From Caldilineaceae bacterium (lineage in GTDB: Bacteria; Chloroflexota; Anaerolineae; Caldilineales; Caldilineaceae): a DNA stretch of 5,389 nucleotides. Positions 1 to 5,353 of this stretch are shown here, piece after piece (position 1 is the first letter of the stretch; each line of letters opens with the position of its first letter). The stretch is from the NCBI GenBank assembly GCA_012032975.1, contig JAAUPU010000279.1, positions 1-5,389 of the forward strand, in the 5' to 3' direction. The translations under genes and the position numbers were made by a program. Below the pieces are notes generated by a model. The model saw only the letters and a list, made by a program, of their open reading frames with translations, ran no database searches and was not told the origin of the DNA.

Positions 1-375
1 TCGATCTTGAGCTTGCGCTCGTCGGCTGCTGCGATGATGGCATCGGCTTCGCTCAGCTTGTGGGCAATTGGCGTCTCCAGAAGCACATGCAGACCCGCCT
101 CCACGGCCATCAGCCCAACCTGGCCATTGGCGCTCTAGTTTACAGAGACGATGCCGATTTGTGGCGCGGTCTCGCGCACCAGCCGATCCAGGTCGGTGTA
201 CCACGGCGCACCCAAGCTCTCGCCCAGGCGGCGCGCTGATTCCGGGTTGCGCCCCCAGACCGCGACCAAATGTCACCTCGTCCGGCAGCGCCGCCACGAT
301 CGGTCCATACAGATAGTCAGAACGCTTGCCGGTGCCGATCATGGCAACACGAAGCGGCTCGTCCATCGTGGTCAT
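1..375 (-). pseudogene. Gfo/Idh/MocA-family NAD(P)-dependent oxidoreductase, N-terminal part, frameshifted and with an internal stop
   Basis: Read on the minus strand from ATG 375-373, the protein begins MTTMDEPLRVAMIGTGK, a Rossmann-fold dinucleotide-binding start with a GTG turn. After about 35 codons the frame breaks in an AAA run (268-270). Removing one base restores a typical continuation containing LVAVWGRNPESARRLGE and WYTDLDRLV. A TAG stop follows at 137-135, where related proteins usually have Tyr in a VSVNY-SANGQVGLMAVEAG context. The frame then runs on through LLETPIAHKLSEAD to the window edge, so the 3' end is missing. ETP takes the place of the EKP motif that carries the catalytic Lys in many family members. 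The family oxidises or reduces sugars and related substrates with NAD(P); the substrate cannot be told here. A good Shine-Dalgarno (GGAGGAG, 386-380) supports the start. Two independent lesions make it a pseudogene unless the sequence contains errors. It is probably unrelated to the CRISPR locus. Confidence 0.8.
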
Positions 376-423
376 CGTTCTCCTCCGCCTGTTCACCCAA
401 GCTCAAAAACCATTTCACTGTCA

Positions 424-452
424 ATTATCCATCAACCAACCCGCAACACCAA
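424..452 (-). promoter_or_regulatory. Possible sigma-70-type promoter for the oxidoreductase pseudogene
   Basis: On the minus strand TTGGTG (452-447) and GATAAT (429-424) are separated by 17 bp. The -10 matches the consensus at 5 of 6 positions and the -35 at 3 of 6. It lies about 50 bp upstream of the pseudogene ATG at 375. This is only a pattern match. The rest of 376-504 shows no gene or other recognisable element. Confidence 0.3.
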
Positions 453-504
453 GCGAATGCACCCAGCCGGGCGACAGTCCAACGGAGGAAGGCGTCTCTG
501 TGCC

Positions 505-613
505 GTTTTTATCCCTCGGGCGGGTTGATGGTTGGTCGGACTCAAGCTCACGCAGTGCCTCCGATTGATTGGTGATGTTTCAATCCCTCGGGCGGGTTGA
601 TGGTTGGGCGGAC
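505..613 (-). CRISPR. Minimal CRISPR array: two 37-bp repeats and one 35-bp spacer
   Basis: The repeats occupy 505-541 and 577-613 and match at 34 of 37 positions; the spacer is 542-576, giving a 72-bp period. On the plus strand they begin GTTTCAATCCC, a start typical of type I repeats read backwards. Read on the minus strand the intact repeat (613-577) ends GGGATTGAAAC, giving the standard AUUGAAAC crRNA 5' handle. Transcription is therefore minus-strand, the same direction as the cas genes, with the leader on the cas2 side. Each intact repeat can form a hairpin: in plus-strand coordinates TCAA 580-583 plus CCC 585-587 pairs with GGG 594-596 plus TTGA 597-600, with one bulged base at 584 and a 6-base loop. 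This is a plausible Cas6 substrate. The distal repeat (541-505) has two changes in the handle (ATAAAAAC instead of ATTGAAAC) and a weakened stem, as expected for a terminal repeat. No further copy was found at the expected period on either side. Confidence 0.85.
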
Positions 614-925
614 CGCTCTCGCAAGCACCCTAAAATTGTACAGATTTCTTGATGGTATCTCCCACTGACCTCGGTTTTTGCCCAGTTCTGTGGTCTATTC
701 ATTCGAAACAGTTCGATAATCATGGGGTATCGTCCCACCTGCGCAGATCGCCCGCCACTTTTACACAGCGTGACCTCTCCACGTCTACACATACGGATAA
801 ACGGACCTCTTCTCTTCCCAATCGGTCTTTCCCTCTGGAACGCTCATCGATACAGCGAAATCTGCTGTGCGAGCATCCCCCTTGGATCTGCCAGCTACGG
901 ACTTGCTCGCAAGCCTTGGCAACCT
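614..925 (-). promoter_or_regulatory. CRISPR leader region between cas2 and the array
   Basis: This 312-bp stretch lies between the cas2 stop and the first intact repeat, and I see no convincing gene in it on either strand. By position it is the leader that would drive pre-crRNA transcription and direct spacer insertion. A TACAAT -10-like hexamer on the minus strand (640-635) would start transcription about 14 bases before the first repeat, but no good -35 is present 17 bp upstream. The 9-mer ctcgcaagc occurs at both ends (618-626 and 906-914); the second copy is part of a short palindrome, CTTGC-TC-GCAAG, at 902-913. No T-rich terminator follows cas2, so cas transcription could run into the array. 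Confidence 0.55.
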
Positions 926-1219
926 CTACAGCAGAAACATCTCTGGTTCTGTCGGCAAAGGGCTGCCAACCGTTTCGACCTTCTTCTGACAGGCCGCGCA
1001 GAGGGGGTAGAATCGAACGGTGTCCAGCTTTTCTTCCAGATGTCGATCCAGCACACTGCGCAGGCGCAGATACTCTTTTTCGGTCAGATAACATTCAAAG
1101 AGGCTGAACTGGGTCCAGTGGCCATAGCCGCTGAGGATCTTGTGCACTTTGGTGCGTCGCTTGTCCGAAGGGATGTCGTAGGCGATCACATAAAGGGTCG
1201 TGATGCGACTGTCCTTCAT
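926..1219 (-). CDS. cas2: CRISPR-associated endonuclease Cas2
   Basis: The 97-residue protein has the normal Cas2 length and ferredoxin-like pattern. A first beta strand is followed by VIAYDIPSDKRRTKVHKIL (residues 11-29), containing the conserved Asp15 of the YDI motif. The family motif FSLFECYLTEKEY is at 38-50, and a final strand with VRFYPLC is at 68-74. Cas2 dimers bridge two Cas1 dimers in the integrase that inserts new spacers at the leader end of the array. I chose ATG 1219 because residues upstream of it in the same frame do not look like Cas2 and overlap the end of cas1; the ribosome binding site (GAAAG) is weak. The gene sits 67 bp after cas1 and is the last cas gene before the leader. 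It appears intact. Confidence 0.95.
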   Translation of the reverse strand: MKDSRITTLYVIAYDIPSDKRRTKVHKILSGYGHWTQFSLFECYLTEKEYLRLRSVLDRHLEEKLDTVRFYPLCAACQKKVETVGSPLPTEPEMFLL

Positions 1220-1251
1220 GGCAGTTCTTTCATGGCCTGTCGACCCTGTCC

Positions 1252-1280
1252 ATTGTACCAGCGTAGCGCGCTTTGCCCAA
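1252..1280 (-). promoter_or_regulatory. Possible weak promoter between cas1 and cas2
   Basis: On the minus strand TTGGGC (1280-1275) and TACAAT (1257-1252) are separated by 17 bp. The -10 matches at 5 of 6 positions, the -35 at only 3. It is placed to give cas2, and perhaps the leader, transcription independent of cas1. This is a pattern match only. Confidence 0.25.
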
Positions 1281-1286
1281 TTCGGC

Positions 1287-2363
1287 TCAACGAATCTGGA
1301 AGGGGCGATAGGTTGGCGTTTCACCCATCAGATATTTGCCCAAGAGCCGCGCCTGGAGTTCCAGAGAACGCCGATAGGTGGCCTTATAGCCAAAGACGGG
1401 ATGCTGAATCTCAGTGTTGAGCCGCTGCTCGAATTGCTGCAAAAAGCGCTTGCGACCCTGGGCATTCAACTGATAGACGCCAAACTGCTCGTCGAAGTGT
1501 TGACGCCCGATGATCTGCTTGTTGACCACGGTCAGCACCACCGAATCGACGATGGGCGTGCGCATCTCCTCCATCAGGTCCAGGGCCAGAGATGGTTTGC
1601 CATAGCCTTCGCTGTGCAGATAGCCGATGTAGGGGTCGAAGCCGACAATCTGCGCGGCGCTGAGGACGTGGTTCATGAGCAAGGTGTAGCCAAAGCTAAG
1701 CAGCGCGTTGACCGGGTCGGTGGGCGGTCGGCGTTTGCGTCCATCGAAGCCAAGATCGTGTTTGAGCAGCAGCCCATAGCCACGGAAAAAGGCCGCCGCG
1801 CCCGCGCCTTCCATGCCGTGGAGCGCACCCAGCGCCGACTGCATCTGGGGCCGGCGTGGGTCTGGCGGCCCTTCTTCTTCGACTTGCAGATCGTCCACTT
1901 CTTTGAGCATCTCTGCGATGGTTTCGGCCGACTGGGCGACGCGCTCGGCGATGCTTTCGTCGTCCAACGAACGGTTGCTGCGCAGGAGGAGCGTGCGCTG
2001 GTTGTGCAGCTTGCCGCGCACGAAGCGGGCGGCAAGCAGGACGCGCTGCCGATAATCGGTGTGGGTCTGGAATTGGGCAGTCCGCACAAAGACATTCTTG
2101 CTGACCGCTGGCGCCAACCGGCCCTGGAAACGACCGCGAAAGTCACAGAAACAGATGTCGGCGTTCTGCTCCAACAGCGCAACCAGCGCGGGTGTAGTGA
2201 CTGTGCTATCGCCCATGACCACGACCTGGTCGATCTTCATCATGGGCACGCGCGTCTTGCTGGCCGGCGCGCCGGTTTCCCGATTTTCGGGCACTTTGAC
2301 AACCAGCGTCTCACCCTCTTTGCGCACGACGCTGTAGGGCTGGGTCAGGTAGAGTGTGGTCAT
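1287..2363 (-). CDS. cas1: CRISPR-associated endonuclease/integrase Cas1
   Basis: The protein has 358 residues, a normal to slightly long Cas1. The N-terminal beta domain (about 1-95) is followed by the helical catalytic domain. Expected metal ligands are present: Glu185 in GMEGAGAAAFF, His250 in IGYLH, and Asp262 with Glu265 in SLALDLMEEMR. A charged insertion, DDLQVEEEGPPDPRRP (157-172), precedes the first catalytic Glu, and GFDPYIGYLHSEGYGKPS is the classic signature. Cas1 forms the Cas1-Cas2 complex that cuts the leader-repeat junction and joins prespacers to it. ATG 2363 is supported by a Shine-Dalgarno AAAGGAG at 2375-2369 with 5 bases of spacing. The gene follows cas4 by 110 bp, a gap filled with tandem repeats, and is read in the same direction. 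It appears fully intact, so adaptation machinery is present apart from the question over cas4. Confidence 0.97.
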   Translation of the reverse strand: MTTLYLTQPYSVVRKEGETLVVKVPENRETGAPASKTRVPMMKIDQVVVMGDSTVTTPALVALLEQNADICFCDFRGRFQGRLAPAVSKNVFVRTAQFQTHTDYRQRVLLAARFVRGKLHNQRTLLLRSNRSLDDESIAERVAQSAETIAEMLKEVDDLQVEEEGPPDPRRPQMQSALGALHGMEGAGAAAFFRGYGLLLKHDLGFDGRKRRPPTDPVNALLSFGYTLLMNHVLSAAQIVGFDPYIGYLHSEGYGKPSLALDLMEEMRTPIVDSVVLTVVNKQIIGRQHFDEQFGVYQLNAQGRKRFLQQFEQRLNTEIQHPVFGYKATYRRSLELQARLLGKYLMGETPTYRPFQIR

Positions 2364-2390
2364 GTGTGCTCCTTTCTTGAGCTTGAGGAA

Positions 2391-2422
2391 GGGATGAAGG
2401 GGTGAGGGGGTGAGGGGGTGAG
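2391..2422. repeat. 8-bp tandem repeat tract A (GGGGTGAG units)
   Basis: Three perfect GGGGTGAG units (2399-2422) follow one degenerate unit, GGGATGAA (2391-2398), with further partial similarity up to 2426. The tract lies between cas4 and cas1. It resembles, in opposite orientation, the second 8-bp tract a few bases to the right. GGGTGA (2416-2421) can pair perfectly with TCACCC (2434-2439) across a 12-base loop. Confidence 0.85.
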
Positions 2423-2434
2423 GATGCTCTGGTT

Positions 2435-2482
2435 CACCCTGTCACCTTGCCACCCTGTCATCCTGTCATCCTGTCATCCTGT
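2435..2482. repeat. 8-bp tandem repeat tract B (CAYCCTGT units)
   Basis: Six consecutive 8-bp units: CACCCTGT, CACCTTGC, CACCCTGT and three CATCCTGT. On the minus strand they read ACAGGATG or ACAGGGTG, matching the AGGGGGTG rotation of tract A at 6 of 8 positions. The TGA stop of the restored cas4 frame (2476-2474) lies inside the tract, so the repeat supplies the last codons and the stop. Copy number may vary between strains. Confidence 0.85.
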
Positions 2483-3075
2483 CAATTCTCCAGTGACAAG
2501 CTGCTCCGTCTCAGTCGGTAGACAGATGTCGATCAGGCTGCAGCCTCGGCAGCGCGCCCGCTGTTCGGTGTGGGGCAGGATAACGCCCTCGGCCAGGGCC
2601 AACTGCATTTCGCTGATGAAGCCGCGGGTCAGGTCGCGCAAGGCATCGTCGAAGAGAACCTCTACCCGGCGACGCTGCCAAAGTAGAAGATGTGGCCGCG
2701 GGCAATGCGCTTGCCGGTCATCTCTTCCAGACAAAGCGCCTGGGCGCAGAGCTGGGCCTGGTCGTTGTTCCAGCGCCCCTGGCGACCGTGCTTGTACTCG
2801 ACCGGGACCAGGCTGCCGTCGGCATGTTCTTCGAGCAGGTCACAGATGCCGGTGATGTCCAGCGTGTGGCTGTAGACATAGACCCGGCGATGGACGATCA
2901 CGCCGTCGGATGTCGTCTCGTAGCCGGGCGTGTCGGCGCGCTCGTGGTTCAAATTGCCGCGCAGGACGTGGACGTTTTCGACCATCTGTCCCTGTACATA
3001 AATGTACCAAAAACGACGCGGACAGAACTCGTAGTGATTGATGTAGGACAGTGGCAACGAGTCAGGCTGATTCAT
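2474..3075 (-). pseudogene. cas4: CRISPR-associated Cas4 exonuclease, interrupted by one -1 frameshift
   Basis: Translation from ATG 3075 gives MNQPDSLPLSYINHYEFC and a Cas4 N-terminal region. After residue 134 (HIFYFGS) the frame runs into a TAG stop near 2662. The C-terminal part continues in another frame from about 2674 (RRRVEVLFDDALRDLTRGF) to the TGA at 2476. Adding one base near 2671-2677 restores a protein of about 200 residues, the normal Cas4 length. All family landmarks are then present: iron-sulphur cysteines Cys18, Cys176, Cys179 and Cys185, the RecB-nuclease Asp79 in DITGICD, Glu93 and Lys95 in VEYK, and the Q-rich motif DQAQLCAQALCLEEM. Cas4 trims and PAM-selects prespacers with Cas1-Cas2. 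The start codon overlaps the cas6 stop (ATGA), implying translational coupling. Conservation on both sides of the break suggests a recent mutation or a sequencing error rather than long decay. Confidence 0.88.
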
Positions 3076-3917
3076 AGCACCAACCTCACTTGACCCAAAC
3101 CGTGGGTCGTCTTGTAGCCGATCCCGGCGAAGAAGGCCAGGTGCAGCAGCCGGTTGAAGTGGGCCACGTTGGCGTGGTTCGATGGATCCAGGCAGCGGTA
3201 TTCCAGCTTGCCGAGGCCGCCGACGTAGCTCTGTTTCTGATAGGGGAAGGGCTGGGTCTCCCATTGCCAGACGCGCCCAATGGCCACGTTGCGCTCCACC
3301 CATTCTTCAAAGTCTCGGCCCCAGGTGTCGCCGGTCAATTTGTCCCAACGCGAGCGTAGACCGGCTATCGCCGGGCGGGGCAGTGGAAAAAGTTCGACGC
3401 GCCGCGTCCCGTTGTCTGCTTCTCCCCAGCGGATCGCGGTGGGGCTTTCAAATTGCAGGGTCCAGCGTGACGGGCGCTCGTCCAAAGCGCGCAACTGATC
3501 CACGGTCATGTAGCCGACCCAGGGGTGGCTGCCCGGCGATCCCAGCACCTCTGTGATGGCAAAGTGGACGCTGCCCAACCGGATCGAGGGTCGGCTGCTC
3601 TGGAGCAGGTGCTGCATGAAGAGGCCAAAGAGCCGGTCGTTCAGAAGGCCGATGCGCAGCCAACCCTCCTGGCCGGGGTTGACATGGATGCGCTTGTCCG
3701 CGGGGCTTTGCCAGTAGCCATAGAGCGGTGAGAGCGAAAAGTCCTTGCGATTCTGCGCGTCGTGCATCTGCGCAGAGAGCGCCGGATCGACCGCGGCGAT
3801 GGCGGCATAGAACGCAGCGTGGGCCAGCTCGCCCGTGCTGCCGGGCAGGGCGCCCGCGTCCAGTGCGGTCAGTTTGACGACGAGGGCGTGGAGTGACATG
3901 CTGTCGGGATTGCTCAT
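3072..3917 (-). CDS. cas6: CRISPR repeat-processing endoribonuclease Cas6 (type I-D associated)
   Basis: From ATG 3917 the protein has 281 residues, within the Cas6 range. His33 in GELAHAAFY is a candidate catalytic or conserved N-terminal His. FSLSPLYG (60-67), FESPTAIRW (156-164) and the ELFPLPRPAI segment (175-184) fit the double ferredoxin-like RAMP fold. The Gly-rich loop near the C terminus, AGIGYKTTHGLGQVRL (264-279), is the Cas6 signature. It cuts pre-crRNA below the repeat hairpin, leaving the 8-base handle. An upstream in-frame GTG at 3986 would overlap the divergent gene's ribosome binding site and start, so I reject it; ATG 3899 is a possible alternative, and no start has a strong Shine-Dalgarno. 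The stop overlaps the cas4 start. In typical type I-D loci cas6 follows csc1 directly; here the plus-strand gene pair separates them. Confidence 0.93.
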   Translation of the reverse strand: MSNPDSMSLHALVVKLTALDAGALPGSTGELAHAAFYAAIAAVDPALSAQMHDAQNRKDFSLSPLYGYWQSPADKRIHVNPGQEGWLRIGLLNDRLFGLFMQHLLQSSRPSIRLGSVHFAITEVLGSPGSHPWVGYMTVDQLRALDERPSRWTLQFESPTAIRWGEADNGTRRVELFPLPRPAIAGLRSRWDKLTGDTWGRDFEEWVERNVAIGRVWQWETQPFPYQKQSYVGGLGKLEYRCLDPSNHANVAHFNRLLHLAFFAGIGYKTTHGLGQVRLVL

Positions 3918-3939
3918 GGTAGCTGTATTGGCTTTCGTG

Positions 3940-3973
3940 TATAATGGCGGCAGATTGTCGCTAGTGAAAGGAG
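3940..3973 (+). promoter_or_regulatory. Promoter -10 and ribosome binding site of the toxin-antitoxin-like cassette
   Basis: A perfect TATAAT is at 3940-3945, and a strong Shine-Dalgarno AAAGGAG at 3967-3973 stands 6 bases before ATG 3980. No good -35 is seen 17 bp upstream of the -10. Transcription from here would leave a leader of about 28 bases. The same 62-bp gap (3918-3979) must also hold any promoter dedicated to cas6 on the opposite strand; TATACA (3943-3938) is a weak candidate there. Any two such promoters would overlap. Confidence 0.5.
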
Positions 3974-3979
3974 TTTTCC

Positions 3980-4270
3980 ATGTCACAACTTACGTTGGTT
4001 TCGCCCGATGAACGCCCCATCAAGCCCTTGGTCGAATCTGCACTGTTGGAGCGGGCAAAGAGACTTGAAGCCGCAATCCGTCAAACAGAGATCCGCTTAA
4101 CCGCATTTGAAAAGCGGTATGGCCTGAATACAGGAGAATTCCTGACACGGTTTGCGCAGAATCAATACCAACACTCAGATGACTACGATGATTGGATCGG
4201 CGAGTCTCGCATGCTTGACCGACTCCGTGAAAAGCTGAATCGACTTGAAAGCATAACAATTGTCGATTGA
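3980..4270 (+). CDS. Small helical protein, putative antitoxin partner of the TumE-like toxin
   Basis: The 96-residue protein is rich in charged residues and predicted helical. Two heptad-like stretches stand out, LLERAKRLEAAIRQTEIRL (about 22-40) and MLDRLREKLNRLESI (about 78-92). Between them lies an acidic, aromatic segment, QYQHSDDYDDWIGE (62-75). There is no signal peptide, membrane segment or obvious helix-turn-helix. I do not recognise a named family with certainty. The antitoxin call comes from context: it is the first gene of a pair, its coding end overlaps the start of a TumE-family gene by 11 bp, and it has the stronger ribosome binding site, as antitoxins often do. Without a DNA-binding domain it may not autoregulate in the usual way. 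It lies on the strand opposite to all cas genes. A non-toxin accessory role is possible. Confidence 0.7.
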   Translation: MSQLTLVSPDERPIKPLVESALLERAKRLEAAIRQTEIRLTAFEKRYGLNTGEFLTRFAQNQYQHSDDYDDWIGESRMLDRLREKLNRLESITIVD

Positions 4271-4649
4271 CGCTTACTTTGCCGAATTGCAGATGATCAT
4301 CACCCAAACCGGCATCGTGGTGCAGAGCGAGATCCATTTGAGCATCCGCGGTGAAGGCGTCGGCTTCATCCGCGGCAACCTTACCTTCCTCGACGGCTCC
4401 ATGCTCCATTTGCGTGAATTCGTAGATGCCGATGCCGGTGTAGAGCGCCTGATGTACTCTTATCACTTTATGGATGCCAACCATCGACTCGTGTTCCGCT
4501 ACGACGATGCCGATCATCATCACGAACTATCGTTGTCGACGCATCCGCATCACAAACATGATGCCAGCGAGGAAAATGTCGTTGCATCATCAGCGCCGAC
4601 ACTGGCTGACGTGTTGGCCGAAGTTGCCGTATTGGTCGCATTGGACTGA
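4260..4649 (+). CDS. TumE/DUF6516-family toxin-like protein
   Basis: The 129-residue protein shows the layout I associate with the TumE (DUF6516) family. It has a DAYFAEL start (4-10), a GFIRGNLTFLDGSMLHLREF block (35-54), YSYHFMDANHRLVFRYDD (67-84), a His-rich HPHHKH (95-100), and the closing SEENVVASSAPTLADVLAEV (103-122). The family is annotated as the toxin of small toxin-antitoxin operons; I know no established mechanism that I can verify from sequence. The start is taken as TTG 4260, because family members begin one to three residues before DAYF and no ATG or GTG lies nearby. The reading frame overlaps the upstream gene by 11 bp, so translation is probably coupled and kept low. The gene ends 17 bp from the stop of convergent csc1. 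The frame is intact. Confidence 0.82.
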   Translation: MSIDAYFAELQMIITQTGIVVQSEIHLSIRGEGVGFIRGNLTFLDGSMLHLREFVDADAGVERLMYSYHFMDANHRLVFRYDDADHHHELSLSTHPHHKHDASEENVVASSAPTLADVLAEVAVLVALD

Positions 4650-4666
4650 ACGTAGAGAATCAAACG

Positions 4667-5353
4667 TTAGTCATCAAACTTCTGGAAACCGATAGGCCAA
4701 TCCTGCAGAATGCATCGCTTCTCTGACAAGCGATAGTGCCGTCCACGCAACTGGGCATTGTCGAGCAGGCTTGCAGGCGGCATGGAGACCAGGTCATAGG
4801 TAATCGGCTGACAATCCGACGGTAGGTCGAGCGGATTGATTGGAAACTCTGCAAGAAACTCCCCATAGCTTGCCTTCGATATCGTTTCGCGACTCACCAC
4901 CTCGACCGCGGCCTTGCTCATCCACTTTCCCAGCCGAATCCAACATGGCGCCTGCCACTCGTGCCGGCTAATCACCGCGAACTCGAATGTGCTGCCCACG
5001 GCAAGTTCCTTGGCTCGACCGAAGCTCGGCGTGTTGCGGCTGCTCAACTCCATCTTGACCCGATATCGATTGTCCGCGTACTTGAACGTGTTCAGTTGAT
5101 AGGCCACGGCCAACGGCTTCGCCGGCGTCACGTAGATCAGTTGGTCATTGAGTTCTGGCAGTTCTTCTTGATAGCGCGGGATTGCTCCGTCGTTGAAATA
5201 GGCTGATACGCTCAAGCCCAATGCATAGGAAAGACCATAGTTGTGCAGATAGCGCCCGGTTTCGTACAATCTGCCGATCTCGCGCGTCGAGTAAAACAGA
5301 TTCTCATGTAGCGTGATTCGGCAGATTGTGATCTCCATGGAATCGTTCGTCAT
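4667..5353 (-). CDS. csc1: Type I-D CRISPR-associated protein Csc1 (Cas5d)
   Basis: The 228-residue protein has the expected Csc1 length and signatures. LHENLFYSTREIGRLYETG (15-33) is the family's N-terminal motif. The central block has YVTPAKPLAVAYQLNTFKY (74-92), and GRAKELAVGSTFEF (112-125) is followed by WIRLGKWMSKAAVEV (138-152). Csc1 is the Cas5-type RAMP subunit that holds the crRNA 5' handle in the type I-D effector, beside Cas10d and the Csc2 backbone. It is what identifies the subtype in this window. Two starts are possible; ATG 5353 has the Shine-Dalgarno AAGGA at 5364-5360 with 6 bases of spacing, whereas ATG 5338 has none, so the longer form is preferred. Its start overlaps the stop of the upstream gene (ATGA), so it is co-translated with it. 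Downstream lies the convergent toxin-like gene. Confidence 0.93.
   Translation of the reverse strand: MTNDSMEITICRITLHENLFYSTREIGRLYETGRYLHNYGLSYALGLSVSAYFNDGAIPRYQEELPELNDQLIYVTPAKPLAVAYQLNTFKYADNRYRVKMELSSRNTPSFGRAKELAVGSTFEFAVISRHEWQAPCWIRLGKWMSKAAVEVVSRETISKASYGEFLAEFPINPLDLPSDCQPITYDLVSMPPASLLDNAQLRGRHYRLSEKRCILQDWPIGFQKFDD

Noticed and set aside
429..444. CCATCAACCAACCCGC resembles part of the CRISPR repeat in the crRNA orientation (CCATCAACCCGC)
   Set aside because: It needs a 4-base insertion, covers only a third of the repeat, and the rest (handle and 5' end) does not match, so I do not call a third repeat.
649..1107. Plus-strand open frames across the leader and cas2
   Set aside because: They lack ribosome binding sites and family features, overlap cas2 in antisense, and have low-complexity composition typical of non-coding frames.
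1200..2405. A 401-codon open frame on the plus strand opposite cas1
   Set aside because: It is a shadow: the minus frame encodes an intact Cas1 with all catalytic residues, and the plus frame has no recognisable family or ribosome binding site.
2662..2690. Programmed frameshifting in cas4
   Set aside because: There is no slippery heptamer at the junction and Cas4 is not known to need recoding; mutation or sequencing error is simpler.
2662..3303. A longer minus-strand start for cas4 at 3303
   Set aside because: The upstream residues are an out-of-frame reading of cas6; ATG 3075 overlaps the cas6 stop and begins a typical Cas4 N terminus.
3905..3912. GGGATTG near the cas6 start, like the 3' end of the CRISPR repeat, considered as a CreA-type pseudo-repeat beside the toxin pair
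   Set aside because: Only 7 bases match, which is expected by chance in a window of this size, and no further repeat-like sequence or second half lies next to it.
4020..4523. A 167-codon minus-strand frame across the toxin-antitoxin-like pair
   Set aside because: The plus-strand frames there have a clear ribosome binding site and a recognisable TumE-family protein; the antisense frame shows no family pattern.
4649..4668. Inverted repeat AACGT...ACGTT as a bidirectional terminator between the toxin-like gene and csc1
   Set aside because: The stem is only 5 bp with a 10-base loop and no T-run on either side.
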